64,000 nucleotides of DNA, taken from contig JBGAHT010000005.1 of the NCBI GenBank assembly GCA_044226035.1, positions 6,223-70,222 of the forward strand, written 5' to 3'. The notes under the pieces were generated by a model, which did not search any database, was not told the origin of the DNA, and saw only the letters and a program-made list of their open reading frames with translations. The number at the start of each line of letters is the position of its first letter. The stretch's first letter is position 1. The translations under genes and the position numbers were made by a program. This stretch comes from Pseudoluteimonas sp044226035. GTDB lineage: Bacteria; Pseudomonadota; Gammaproteobacteria; Xanthomonadales; Xanthomonadaceae. Positions 8,303 through 16,977 of this stretch are shown here, one piece after another.

Positions 8303-8835
8303 AGCCGGGAACCGGGAACCGGGAACCTGGAACCAGGATGTCCGATGGCGGCGAAGGCACGCTGTCGACGATCCGCCGCATGCGTTCGACGCCCCGTTCC
8401 CCGTTCCCCGTTCCCCGCCTTCAATCCGGCTACACGCTGATCGAGGTGATCGTCGCCTTCGCGGTGCTGGCGCTGGCGCTGACGCTGCTGCTCGGCACGC
8501 TGTCGGGCGCGAGCAAGCAGGTGCGCTGGGCCGACGATGCCGGGCGCGCCTCGCTGCACGCGCAGTCGCTGCTCGACCAGCTCGGCGTGGGCGAGGCGCT
8601 GGCGCCGGGGCAGCGGCAGGGCGATTTCGAAAACGGCCGCTATCGCTGGCAACTCGATGTCTCGCCATGGCGCGATCCGGCGCAGCCGGCCGGCACCGAC
8701 CAGCCGCGCGACCTGTCCGCGCCGTCGCTGCTGGCGGTGTCGCTGCGCGTGGCCTGGGGCAACGAGGCGAACCAGCAATTGCAGGTGTCGACGTTGCGGC
8801 TGGTGCAGCCGGATCCTTCGGGGGTGGAGCCGTGA
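8299..8835 (+). CDS. gspI: Minor pseudopilin GspI with an elongated, repeat-derived leader
   Basis: The prepilin motif is QSG|YTLIEVIVAFAVLALALTLL with Glu at +5, and the rest fits GspI, a pseudopilus-tip subunit. From the ATG overlapping the gspH stop, the leader before the cleavage site is 44 residues, far longer than usual. It is encoded largely by an inverted repeat (8304-8420). An internal ATG at 8380 would give a 17-residue leader, so the true start is uncertain; ATG 8338 is a further option. The stop overlaps the GTG of gspJ. Confidence 0.88.
   Translation: MKPGTGNREPGTRMSDGGEGTLSTIRRMRSTPRSPFPVPRLQSGYTLIEVIVAFAVLALALTLLLGTLSGASKQVRWADDAGRASLHAQSLLDQLGVGEALAPGQRQGDFENGRYRWQLDVSPWRDPAQPAGTDQPRDLSAPSLLAVSLRVAWGNEANQQLQVSTLRLVQPDPSGVEP
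8304..8420 (+). repeat. GGGAACCGGGAAC-type inverted repeat over the gspI leader
   Basis: The left arm (8304-8336) has three GGGAACC units. The right arm (8392-8420) has CCGTTCCCCGTTCCCCGTTCC, which is their reverse complement. About 55 bases separate the arms. The same arms occur at 22128-22285 around the ribD start. Confidence 0.85.
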
Positions 8836-9503
8836 ACGCGCGCCGCATCCCCGCGCGCAAAGCCGCCGGCTTCACCCTGATCGAGGTGATCCTCGCCACC
8901 GTGCTGCTGGCCAGCGGCCTCGCGCTCGCCTTCGCCAGCCTGCGCGCGGCCAGCGCCACCGCGACCCGCGGCGAGGAAGTCGCGCACCGCGACGAACGCA
9001 TGCGCGCGGTGAGCAATTTCCTGCGCGGGCGGTTGAGCTCGGCGCGTTCGATCGCCTACGCGCTCGATTCCAGCACGGGTCAGCAATTGCGCTTCACCGG
9101 CGACGGCGGCCAGATGCGCTTCGTCGCCGACCTGCCGGATTACCTCGGCCGCGGCGGGCCTTACGTGCACACCTTGCGCGTGGTCCGCGACGACGACGGT
9201 TCGCAACGGATCGAAGTCGACCTGGCGATGGCGCTCGGCGGGCAGACCATCGCCGAATCGCCGCCGCGTCCGCCGGACGTGCTCGCCGACGGCCTCGGCG
9301 ACGTGCGCTTCCGTTACCGCGGCATGACTGCGGACGGACAGCTCGGCGGCTGGAGCGACACCTGGGGCACGCCCGATGCGTTGCCGTTGCAGGTCTCCAT
9401 CGACCTCGCCGACAAGGACGGGCGCGCATGGCCTTCGCTGGTGGTGTCGCTGCCGCTGGCCGGCGGCGAGGGCAGCGGGGCGGGGCCGCAAGACGCCCTG
9501 TGA
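8832..9503 (+). CDS. gspJ: Minor pseudopilin GspJ
   Basis: Starts at a GTG overlapping the gspI stop (GTGA). Leader VNARRIPARKAAG, then FTLIEVILATVLLASGLALAF with Glu at +5. At 223 residues it is the longer, GspJ-type minor pseudopilin, which forms the tip complex with GspI and GspK. The Asp/Gly-rich C-terminal region is consistent with the family. Its stop overlaps the gspK GTG. Confidence 0.92.
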   Translation: MNARRIPARKAAGFTLIEVILATVLLASGLALAFASLRAASATATRGEEVAHRDERMRAVSNFLRGRLSSARSIAYALDSSTGQQLRFTGDGGQMRFVADLPDYLGRGGPYVHTLRVVRDDDGSQRIEVDLAMALGGQTIAESPPRPPDVLADGLGDVRFRYRGMTADGQLGGWSDTWGTPDALPLQVSIDLADKDGRAWPSLVVSLPLAGGEGSGAGPQDAL

Positions 9504-10387
9504 ACGGGAACCGCACATCGCGTGGCGTGGCCCTGCTGCTGGTGCTGTGGCTGGTGGCGCTGTTCGCCGCGCTGGTCGGCGGGTTCGCCCGCACCGCGCA
9601 GATGGAACGCCTGCAGGGCAGCGTGCTGCGCGACAGCGTGGTCGCCGGCGAGGCCGCGCGCGCCGGGCTGGAATACGCGCTGGTGCGGGTCGCCGCCAGC
9701 GACCGCCGCCTGCGCTGGCTGCCCGACGGCCGCGACTATCCCTGGCATTTCGGCGATGCCGACGTGAGCGTCCGCATCGTCGACGAGATGGGCAAGGTCG
9801 ACCTCAACGCCGCCGATCCGCCGCTGCTCGCGGCGCTGTTCCGCCAGGTCGGCGTGGCCCCGGGCGACGCCGACCGCCTCGCCGGCGCGATCGCCGACTG
9901 GCGCGATCCGGATTCGCTGATCCAGGTGTCCGGCGGCGCCGAGGACGACGACTACGCCGCGGCGGGCCGGCCCTACGGCGCCAAGGACGCGCCGTTCGAA
10001 AGCATCGCCGAGGTCGAACAGGTGCTGGGCATGACGCCGGCGATCTACGCGAAGGTGGAGCCGTTCCTCACCGTATTCAGCGGCAACGGCACGCCCGACG
10101 CGTCGTATGCGGCGCCGGAGGTGCTGGCGGCGATGGGCCTGGACGCGGCCGGCATCGTCGCCCGGCGCCGGCAGTGGGATCCGGCCAGCGGCCAGCCGCC
10201 GCCGGTGCTCGCCGACGGGCAACCGCTGAGCGATGGCGGCACCGGCACGTATAGTATCTGGAGCCGCGCGCGGCTCCGGAACGGCCGCGAGACGGTCCTG
10301 CACGCGATCGTGCGCAGTGGCGGGAACGGATTGCCGGGGTCGGCGTACACGGCGCTGCAGTGGGAGGAAGGAACATCGCCGCAATGA
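9500..10387 (+). CDS. gspK: Pseudopilus tip protein GspK
   Basis: GTG start in a GTGA overlap with gspJ. The leader VNGNRTSRG precedes VALLLVLWLVALFAALVGGF. Unlike other pseudopilins it has no Glu at +5, a known GspK trait that suits its place at the pseudopilus tip. The body carries the GspK SAM-like motif DEMGKVDLNAADPPLLAALF and then a calcium/tip domain. The stop overlaps the gspL ATG. Confidence 0.93.
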   Translation: MNGNRTSRGVALLLVLWLVALFAALVGGFARTAQMERLQGSVLRDSVVAGEAARAGLEYALVRVAASDRRLRWLPDGRDYPWHFGDADVSVRIVDEMGKVDLNAADPPLLAALFRQVGVAPGDADRLAGAIADWRDPDSLIQVSGGAEDDDYAAAGRPYGAKDAPFESIAEVEQVLGMTPAIYAKVEPFLTVFSGNGTPDASYAAPEVLAAMGLDAAGIVARRRQWDPASGQPPPVLADGQPLSDGGTGTYSIWSRARLRNGRETVLHAIVRSGGNGLPGSAYTALQWEEGTSPQ

Positions 10388-11526
10388 CCGCCCTACGCGA
10401 ACGCCTCGGCGTGCAAAGACTGCGCGCGGGCGGTTTTTTCGCCTGGTGGGGACGCAGCCTCGCCGCATGGCTGCCGCGCGCCTGGCGCGCCGCGCTGGGC
10501 GTGGATCGCGGCCGCCTGCTGCTCGGCGTCGACGGCGACGCGCTGCAGTTGCGCCTGCAGGACGGCGACGGCCTGCGCGACATCGGGCGCATGCCGCTGC
10601 CCACCGAACTCGAGGTCGACGGCAACGACGTGCTCGCCGCGGTGCTGTCGCCTTCGCTCGCCGAATTGCCGCGCTGGTTGCTGCTGCCCGCGGCCGCCTG
10701 CCTGCGCCGCCGCCTGGTGTTGCCCGCGGCCGCCGCGGAGCGGTTGCGCGATGTGGTCGGTTTCGAAATCGACCGGCAGACGCCGTTCGCCGCCGAAGAC
10801 GCCGCCTACGACGCGCGCCTGCTCTCGCGCCGCGATGGCGACGGGCAACTCGACGCCGAACTGGTGGTGGTGCCGCGCGCGGCGCTGGATGCGCAACGCG
10901 CCGCGCTGGGCGCGCAGGCGCGCTGGCTCGCCGGCGCTGACGTCGCCGGCAGCGACGGCCAGCCGCTGGGCGTGAACCTGTTGCCGCCGGCCGCGCGTTT
11001 CGCGCGAGCGGATCCGTGGCGCGCATGGAACCTCGCGCTGGCCGGCGTCGCGGTGCTCGCCATCGCCGCCGCGCTGTGGCAGATGCTGGAGAACCGCCGC
11101 AACGCCGCCGACGCCTTCGCCATCGTCGCCGGCCGCCAGGCCAATGCCGCGCGCGCGGTGTCGGTGCAGCGCCAGCGCCTGGTCGACCTGGTGCAGGGAC
11201 AGGCGTTCCTCGACAAGAGCCGCGGCGGCCGCGCGACCACGGTGGAAGTGCTGGACGAACTCAGCCGGCGCCTGCCCGACGACACCTATCTCGAGAAGTT
11301 CGCGCTGGAAGGCGACCGCCTGACCCTGATCGGGCTCAGCAGCGAGGCCTCGGCGCTGGTCGGCAAGCTCGAGGGCAGCAAGCTGTGGCGCGCGCCCGCG
11401 CTGACCGGCGCGCTGGTCCCCGACCCGCGCACCCAGCGCGACCGCTTCACCCTGGTCGCGGAACTGGTCGACACCAGCCCCGATGCCGAGGACGCGAACG
11501 GAGGCGACGATGCGAACGGTCGCTGA
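10384..11526 (+). CDS. gspL: Type II secretion protein GspL
   Basis: GspL is a bitopic inner-membrane protein that anchors the GspE ATPase and contacts GspM. The first ~210 residues form the actin-like cytoplasmic domain (GVDRGRLLLGVDGDALQLRLQ...). A single transmembrane helix (NLALAGVAVLAIAAALW) follows, then a periplasmic ferredoxin-like domain. ATG overlaps the gspK stop; the end overlaps gspM by 17 bases. Confidence 0.9.
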   Translation: MTALRERLGVQRLRAGGFFAWWGRSLAAWLPRAWRAALGVDRGRLLLGVDGDALQLRLQDGDGLRDIGRMPLPTELEVDGNDVLAAVLSPSLAELPRWLLLPAAACLRRRLVLPAAAAERLRDVVGFEIDRQTPFAAEDAAYDARLLSRRDGDGQLDAELVVVPRAALDAQRAALGAQARWLAGADVAGSDGQPLGVNLLPPAARFARADPWRAWNLALAGVAVLAIAAALWQMLENRRNAADAFAIVAGRQANAARAVSVQRQRLVDLVQGQAFLDKSRGGRATTVEVLDELSRRLPDDTYLEKFALEGDRLTLIGLSSEASALVGKLEGSKLWRAPALTGALVPDPRTQRDRFTLVAELVDTSPDAEDANGGDDANGR

Positions 11527-12169
11527 CCGCGATCGCTGGATCGCGCTCGGCCTGCTGCTGGGCGTGCTGGTGGTCGCCTACTTCGTGCTGGTGCATCCGT
11601 GGTGGACGGTGCCGATGCTGGCCGAGAACGACCGCATCCACGATTTGCGCGAACGCGAACTGCGCGCGCGCATGCAGCTCAAGCAGGCGCCGCAGGTGGC
11701 GCGCGCGCTGGCCGAGGCGCAGGCCGAACAGGCGCACGTGCCCGGGTTCCTGCCCGAAAGCACGGCCGAACTGGCCACCGCCGGCCTGGTGCAGCGCCTG
11801 CAGACGGTGGTCGCGCAGGCGAGCCCGGGCAACCGCAGTTGCGCGATCACCAACCGTTCGCCGCTGGACGACGCGCATCCGGGGCGTTTCCCGCGCGTCA
11901 CCGTGCAGGTGCGCCTGCGTTGCGGCGCGGGCGAGATGGCGGCGGTGCTGCACGCGCTGGAAAGCGGCACGCCGCGGCTGTTCGTCGACAACCTCGACAT
12001 CCTCGCCCAGCGCTATTTCTTCGCGCCGGGGCAGGGCGGCAACCAGACCGGCGGCCTCGACGTGAACTTCGACCTGTACGGCTACCTGCGCCCGCCGCCG
12101 GCCAAGCCCGCGGCGACGCAGACCAGGCAAACGACGCAAACCACGGGGGCGGACGACAGTGCGCCTTGA
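11510..12169 (+). CDS. gspM: Type II secretion protein GspM
   Basis: A 219-residue bitopic protein: short cytoplasmic N-terminus, one transmembrane helix (IALGLLLGVLVVAYFVLV), a coiled region and a small periplasmic domain. Length and place between gspL and gspN match XpsM, which stabilises XpsL. Two cysteines in the periplasmic part (NRSCAIT and RLRCGAG) could form a disulfide; that is inference. The C-terminal tail is Thr/Gln-rich. Confidence 0.85.
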   Translation: MRTVADRDRWIALGLLLGVLVVAYFVLVHPWWTVPMLAENDRIHDLRERELRARMQLKQAPQVARALAEAQAEQAHVPGFLPESTAELATAGLVQRLQTVVAQASPGNRSCAITNRSPLDDAHPGRFPRVTVQVRLRCGAGEMAAVLHALESGTPRLFVDNLDILAQRYFFAPGQGGNQTGGLDVNFDLYGYLRPPPAKPAATQTRQTTQTTGADDSAP

Positions 12170-12935
12170 CGACGTCAGCCCGCGGACCTGGTTGCTCGGC
12201 GCGGTCGCCGGCTGGGCGGTGCTCGCCTGGGTGCTCGCGCTCGCCGGCATGGGCGGCCGGGTCGTACCGTTGCCGGACGATGCCTCGCTGCTGCAATCCC
12301 TGCCCAAGCCGACCCGCGCGCCGCCGGAACGACTCGGCCCCTATGGCCAGTACGCGGAAATCTCGGTGCGCCCGCTGTTCTCCTCCGATCGCCGGCCGCA
12401 GCCGTTCTCGCTCGGCGGCGACGAGGACACCTCCAACGACTTCGATTACATCCTCAGCGGCGTGCTGCTGGTGCCGCAGGTGAAGCTGGCGATGGTCCAG
12501 CCCAGCGATGGCGGCGATCCGGAGCGGGTCAAGCTCGGCGACGCGGTGGAAGCGGCGCCGGCGTGGCGGCTGGTCGCGCTGAACCCGCGCAGCGCGGTGT
12601 TCGAGGGCCCGGGCGGGCAGAAGACGCTGGAACTGCGCGTGTTCGACGGCAATGGTGGCGAACCGCCTTCGGACGGCGACACCGGCGACACGCAGGCCAA
12701 TGGCGCGCCGCCGCCGGTTCCGCCCGCCGCCGCGGTCGTGCGCGCGCCCGGTGCCGGAATCCCCGGTGGCCCGGGCGCGGCGAAGGCGGACGCGGCCCCC
12801 GCGACGCAGGGCGACAACACCGAACAGCAGATGGAAGCGCTGCGCAAGCGCATCGAGCAGCGACGCGCGCAGCTGCGCGCGCAGCAGGCGGCCCGCCAGG
12901 CCGACGATGCGGACGCGCAGACCGATAACCCTTAG
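12159..12935 (+). CDS. gspN: Type II secretion protein N (XpsN/GspC-like)
   Basis: GTG start overlapping gspM by 11 bases. The protein has a short N-terminus, one transmembrane helix (LLGAVAGWAVLAWVLALAG), a periplasmic domain with the homology-region-like segment YILSGVLLVPQVKLAMVQ and a later RLVALNPRSAVFEG, a Pro/Ala-rich linker, and a charged Gln/Arg helix at the end. Position between gspM and gspD matches XpsN, which bridges the XpsL/M complex and the secretin and takes the GspC role in xanthomonads. Assignment rests mainly on context and architecture. Confidence 0.78.
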   Translation: MRLDDVSPRTWLLGAVAGWAVLAWVLALAGMGGRVVPLPDDASLLQSLPKPTRAPPERLGPYGQYAEISVRPLFSSDRRPQPFSLGGDEDTSNDFDYILSGVLLVPQVKLAMVQPSDGGDPERVKLGDAVEAAPAWRLVALNPRSAVFEGPGGQKTLELRVFDGNGGEPPSDGDTGDTQANGAPPPVPPAAAVVRAPGAGIPGGPGAAKADAAPATQGDNTEQQMEALRKRIEQRRAQLRAQQAARQADDADAQTDNP

Positions 12936-12945
12936 AGTTGACGCA

Positions 12946-15126
12946 ATGAAACTTCGCCAGTCCTTCGCCGCGGCCTTCGCGGCCTGCCTCCTGGCCCTGC
13001 TCGCGGGCTGCGCGTCGATGCCGCCGCCGATCGTGCAGCGCGGCGGCTCCGCGTCCGCGGCCGCGCCCGCCGCCGCCATGGCCACGCCCGCCACAACCAC
13101 CGCCGACGGCGGCATCGTGAACGGCGCCGAGCCCATTCCGGAACAGGATGCGGCGCCGCGCGCGGTGATCCCGCCGCCGGGCTTCGCCGCGTCCACCGGC
13201 TCGGCCTCGTTCAACTTCGAAGGCCAGCCGGTACAGGTCGTGGTCAAGGCCATCCTCGGCGACATGCTCGGGCAGAACTTCACCATCGCGCCGGGCGTGT
13301 CCGGCACGGTCACGCTCAACGTGCAGAAGGTCAGCCCCGCCGCCGCGTTCACCCTGCTCGAGCAGGTGCTGAGCTGGAACAACGCGCGCATGGTCTACAG
13401 CAACGGCATCTACAACATCGTGCCGAACGACCAGGCGCTGGCCGGCACGGTCGCGCCGCGCACCGGCCCGCCGACGATGACCCGCGGCTTCGAGGTGCGC
13501 GCGGTGCCGCTGCGCTACATCTCCGCGACCGAGATGGAGAAGCTGCTGAAGCCGTACGCGCGCCCGAACGCGATCGTCAGCGTCGACCCGGGCCGCAACG
13601 TCATCACCCTCTCCGGCACCAGCACGGAATTGCAGAACTACCTGCGCACGGTGCAGATCTTCGACGTCGACTGGATGTCGTCGATGTCGGTCGGCGTGTT
13701 CCCGCTGCAGTCGGGCAAGGCCACCGACGTGGTCTCCGACCTCGAGAAGGTGTTCGGCGAACAGGGCAAGTCGCCGGTCGCGGGCATGTTCCGCTTCATG
13801 CCGCTGGAAGGCGCGAACGCGGTGCTGGTCATCACCCCGCAGCCGGCCTACCTCGACCAGATCCAGCAGTGGCTGGACCGCATCGACAGCGCCGGCGGCG
13901 GCGTGCGCCTGTATTCGTACGAACTCAAGTACATCCGCGCCAAGGACCTCGCGCAGCGCCTGTCCGAGGTGTTCGGCGGTTCCGGCGGGCAGGGCGGCGA
14001 CAACGGCGGCGCGCCGAGCCTGATGCCCGGCACCCAGCCGGTCCAGATCAACGACAGCGGCATCGACGGCGGCAGTCGCGACGCCGGCACCGCCGACATG
14101 GGCGGAAGCGGCAACAGCGGCATGGGCGGCGACTCGACCGGTTCCGGCAGCAGCATCGGTTCGCTGTCGTTGAACCAGAGCAGCGGCGGCAATGGCGCGG
14201 TGACGCTGCAGGTGCAGGGCGACAAGGTCGGCGTGTCCGCGGTCGACGAGACCAACAGCCTGCTGGTGCGGTCGACGCCGCAGGCATGGAAATCGATCCG
14301 CGAGGTCATCGACCGCCTCGACGTGATGCCGATGCAGGTGCACATCGAGGCCCAGATCGCGCAGGTCCAGCTCCAGGGTGACTTGAACTATGGCGTGAAC
14401 TGGTATTTCAACAACGCCTTCGGTGGCGGACCCAACTTGCCGACTACGCCGATCGCAGGCCTGCGCAGCGCAACCGATGGAGGCGCCAACTACACGATCT
14501 TCAGCGGCAGTGCGCTCGCGGTGATCAGCGCGCTCGACAAGGTGACGGACGTGCGCATCCTGTCGACGCCCTCGGTGTTCGTGCGTAACAACAGCGAAGC
14601 CGATTTGAACGTGGGCAAGAACATCCCGATCCAGTCGGTGAGCATCGATCCCACCAACGGCGGCACCACGCAATCGTCGGTCCAGTACCTCCAGACCGGC
14701 AAAATCCTCAAGGTCCGCCCGCGCGTGACCAAAGATGGCATGGTGTTCCTCGACATCGTGCAGGAAGTGAGTTCCGCGGATTCGGTCAGCAGCCCATGCA
14801 CCGGACAGCAATGCAACCCCGCGATCAACGTCAGCAAGCTCAAGACCGAGGCAGCGGTGCAGAGCGGCCAGACGGTGATGCTCGCCGGCCTGATCGACGA
14901 CCAGGTCGAACGCGGGTCGAGCGGGATTCCCGGGCTCAGCCGCATCCCGGTGATCGGCGGGCTGTTCGGTACCCAGAAGAGCAACAAGAGCCGCAGCGAA
15001 ACCATCATCCTGATCACGCCCACCATCGTGCGCAACGCGCAGGAAGCGGCCGACCTGACCGACGAATACAGCCGCCGCTTCCGCGCGATGGAGCCGTTGC
15101 AGCAGCCGCCGTCCAACCGGAAGTGA
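12946..15126 (+). CDS. gspD: Outer-membrane secretin GspD (lipoprotein type)
   Basis: GspD forms the multimeric outer-membrane channel of the T2SS. The signal peptide ends in a lipobox LLAGC (C22), as in XpsD, so it can reach the outer membrane without a pilotin. The N-domains carry repeated ring-building motifs (VVVKAILGDMLGQNFTIAPGVSG; FPLQSGKATDVVSDLEKVF), with a long Gly/Ser-rich insertion near residues 345-415. The secretin core has VPVIGGLFG-type (IPVIGGLFGTQKSNKSRSE) and the ITPTIV end. It is the last gene of the operon, four bases before the next gene. Confidence 0.96.
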   Translation: MKLRQSFAAAFAACLLALLAGCASMPPPIVQRGGSASAAAPAAAMATPATTTADGGIVNGAEPIPEQDAAPRAVIPPPGFAASTGSASFNFEGQPVQVVVKAILGDMLGQNFTIAPGVSGTVTLNVQKVSPAAAFTLLEQVLSWNNARMVYSNGIYNIVPNDQALAGTVAPRTGPPTMTRGFEVRAVPLRYISATEMEKLLKPYARPNAIVSVDPGRNVITLSGTSTELQNYLRTVQIFDVDWMSSMSVGVFPLQSGKATDVVSDLEKVFGEQGKSPVAGMFRFMPLEGANAVLVITPQPAYLDQIQQWLDRIDSAGGGVRLYSYELKYIRAKDLAQRLSEVFGGSGGQGGDNGGAPSLMPGTQPVQINDSGIDGGSRDAGTADMGGSGNSGMGGDSTGSGSSIGSLSLNQSSGGNGAVTLQVQGDKVGVSAVDETNSLLVRSTPQAWKSIREVIDRLDVMPMQVHIEAQIAQVQLQGDLNYGVNWYFNNAFGGGPNLPTTPIAGLRSATDGGANYTIFSGSALAVISALDKVTDVRILSTPSVFVRNNSEADLNVGKNIPIQSVSIDPTNGGTTQSSVQYLQTGKILKVRPRVTKDGMVFLDIVQEVSSADSVSSPCTGQQCNPAINVSKLKTEAAVQSGQTVMLAGLIDDQVERGSSGIPGLSRIPVIGGLFGTQKSNKSRSETIILITPTIVRNAQEAADLTDEYSRRFRAMEPLQQPPSNRK

Positions 15127-15130
15127 GCGC

Positions 15131-16018
15131 ATGACGGGCGGCGGGGGATCGCTGCCGAGCGCGTTGCCGGTCGTGCTGGTGCCGGTCGGCGTGGACGACG
15201 AGGCGCTCGATGCCTGCCTCGCCGCGCTCGACGCGGCGACGCCGGCCGGAACGCGGGTCTGGCTCATCGACGATGCGCAGGCCGGGCCGCGCGGCGCGGA
15301 CATCGTGCAGCGCTGGCTGCAACGCACGCCGCTGCAAGCGGACTACACGCGCCGCCCGCGCATGGTCGGCGAAGTCCAGCACCTGGACGAGGCGTTGCGC
15401 GCCTGCGGCGACGCCGACGTGGCCGTGCTCGCCGGCGACGCGATTCCCGCGCCCGGCTGGCTGTCGCAACTGGCCGCCTGCTTCGCGCGCGATGCCTCCA
15501 TCGCCAGCGCCACGCCCTGGTGCAATGCCGGCGAGTCGGCCGGCTGGCCGCGCGTCGAGCCGCAACCGCCGCCCGCCGACGCGGCGCTGCTGGCGCGCGC
15601 CGCGGCGACGTTGCCGCCGACGCATCCGGAACTGCCGGCCGCGGTCGAACACGCCGTGCTGTTGCGCGGCAGCGCGCGCGCGAAGGCCGGCGGACTCGAC
15701 GCCGCCAGCTACGCCTCGTGGTACGCCGCGCTCACCGACCTGTCGCTGCGCATGTCCGGCATGGGCTGGCGCAACGCCTTGTGCGAAACCGCCTTCGTCG
15801 CGCGCCTGCGCGAGGGCGCGCCGGCCGAAGGCGACATGGACGCGCTCGCGGTGCGCTGGCCCGACTGGAACGCGCGCATCGCCGGGTTCCTGATGCACGA
15901 TCCGCTGCGCGCATTGCGCGACGAACTCGGGCGCAGGCTGCAGGCGCAGGACGGCGACATGCCGCAACGACTCTTGTTCCCTCTCCCGCCTGCGGGGGAG
16001 GGCGCCGAAGGCGGGTGA
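15131..16018 (+). CDS. Glycosyltransferase-like protein with repeat-derived tail
   Basis: 295 residues with a GT-A-like start (PVVLVPVGVDDEALDACLAALD...VWLIDDAQ) and a VAVLAGDAIPAPGWLSQL stretch, where family-2 glycosyltransferases have their D-x-D/acceptor loop. A canonical DxD is not evident, so it may be a divergent or inactive GT2 relative. The last ~15 residues (FPLPPAGEGAEGG) are encoded by a palindromic repeat, so the native C-terminus was probably extended or replaced. Pairs with the GT2 gene four bases downstream; both follow gspD. Confidence 0.6.
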   Translation: MTGGGGSLPSALPVVLVPVGVDDEALDACLAALDAATPAGTRVWLIDDAQAGPRGADIVQRWLQRTPLQADYTRRPRMVGEVQHLDEALRACGDADVAVLAGDAIPAPGWLSQLAACFARDASIASATPWCNAGESAGWPRVEPQPPPADAALLARAAATLPPTHPELPAAVEHAVLLRGSARAKAGGLDAASYASWYAALTDLSLRMSGMGWRNALCETAFVARLREGAPAEGDMDALAVRWPDWNARIAGFLMHDPLRALRDELGRRLQAQDGDMPQRLLFPLPPAGEGAEGG

Positions 16019-16021
16019 GGG
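15979..16021 (+). repeat. CCCTCTCCC-type palindrome, half element
   Basis: CCCTCTCCCGCCTGCGGGGGAGGG folds on itself and is followed by the GGGTGAGGGC typical of this family. It forms the 3' end of the upstream gene, and its GGGTGAGGG lies at ribosome-binding distance from the ATG at 16023. Confidence 0.8.
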
Positions 16022-16022
16022 C

Positions 16023-16859
16023 ATGAACGCCGACGCCATCGCCGCGATCGTGGTCACCCACCAGAGCGCCGAGACCATCGGCGAATGCCTGTCGCGCCTG
16101 CGCGCCGCCGAAGGCGTCGCCGAAATCCGCGTCGTCGACAACGCCTCCGCCGACGGCACGCTGGAGATCGTGCAGCGCCAGGCCATCGCCGACCCGCGCG
16201 TGCGCTTCATCGCCAACCCCGACAACCCCGGCTTCGCGGTGGCCTGCAACCAGGGCGCGGCGGATTCGCGCGCGCAGTGGCTGGCGTTCGTCAATCCGGA
16301 TTGCTTCGTCGCGGCGGATTCGCTGGCGCGGCTGCGCGGTCACGCCGCATCGCTGGGCGCGGCGCTGGTCGGCGCCGATCTCGTTGGCGAGGACGGAACG
16401 CGCGACGTTGCCGCGCGCCGGCGCGATCCCGATTTCGCCGCGATGCTGCGCGATCCGTCGCGCGCGCAACTCGGCGTCGACCTCGATCCGGCGCAGGCGC
16501 TGCAGCCGGTCGACGCCGTGTCCGGCGCGCTGATGCTGCTGCCGCGCGCGCTGTTCGAACGCGTCCACGGTTTCGACGAAGGCTACCGCCTGCACGCCGA
16601 AGACCTCGACCTGTGCCGGCGCGTCCGCGAAACGGGCGGTGTAGTCGCCTGCGCCAACGACGTCGCGGTCGTCCACGTGCGCGGCGTGTCGTCGCGTTCG
16701 CGCCCGCTGTTCGTGGAATGGCACAAGCATCGCGGCCTGTGGCGCTACTACCGCAAATTCGATGCGCCGCGCGATGGCGCGCCCACGCGCGCCGCGGTGT
16801 TCGCGATGGTCTGGGGCAGGTTCCTGTTCGCGGCGCTGCGGGCTGCAATGCGTCGATAA
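16023..16859 (+). CDS. Family 2 glycosyltransferase (rhamnosyltransferase-like)
   Basis: 278 residues with the GT2 nucleotide-binding start (IAAIVVTHQSAETIGECLSRL, then VVDNASADGT), the NPDNPGFAVACNQGA loop, the NPDCF metal-binding region and the E-D acceptor motif (LHAEDLDLCRRVRETGG). This pattern is typical of WbbL-type rhamnosyltransferases acting on O-antigen or other envelope glycans at the cytoplasmic membrane. The acceptor cannot be deduced. The Shine-Dalgarno sequence appears to come from the preceding repeat. Confidence 0.85.
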   Translation: MNADAIAAIVVTHQSAETIGECLSRLRAAEGVAEIRVVDNASADGTLEIVQRQAIADPRVRFIANPDNPGFAVACNQGAADSRAQWLAFVNPDCFVAADSLARLRGHAASLGAALVGADLVGEDGTRDVAARRRDPDFAAMLRDPSRAQLGVDLDPAQALQPVDAVSGALMLLPRALFERVHGFDEGYRLHAEDLDLCRRVRETGGVVACANDVAVVHVRGVSSRSRPLFVEWHKHRGLWRYYRKFDAPRDGAPTRAAVFAMVWGRFLFAALRAAMRR

Positions 16860-16975
16860 CCCCTCTCCCTCCGGGAGAGGGGTCGGGGTGAGGGTTCGGT
16901 AGAGGCAGAACCCGCGGCGGTAGCCAAACCCTCATCCGGCGCTGCGCGCCACCTTCTCCCGGAGGGAGAAGGAAA
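16860..16975 (+). repeat. CCCTCTCCC-type double palindrome between GT2 and pyrF
   Basis: Two hairpins, 16860-16882 (10-bp stem) and 16952-16972 (9-bp stem), flank a GAGGGTTCGG...AAACCCTCATCCGGCG region that is also inverted. The gap lies between convergent genes, so the hairpins could also end transcription, but no T-run is present. Confidence 0.85.
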
Positions 16976-16977
16976 GA

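Noticed and set aside
8304..8420. CRISPR-like direct repeats (GGGAACC units)
   Set aside because: Units are about seven bases with no regular unique spacers, and the two arms are inverted; this is a dispersed palindromic repeat, not a CRISPR array. The same holds for the GGGATT arms elsewhere.
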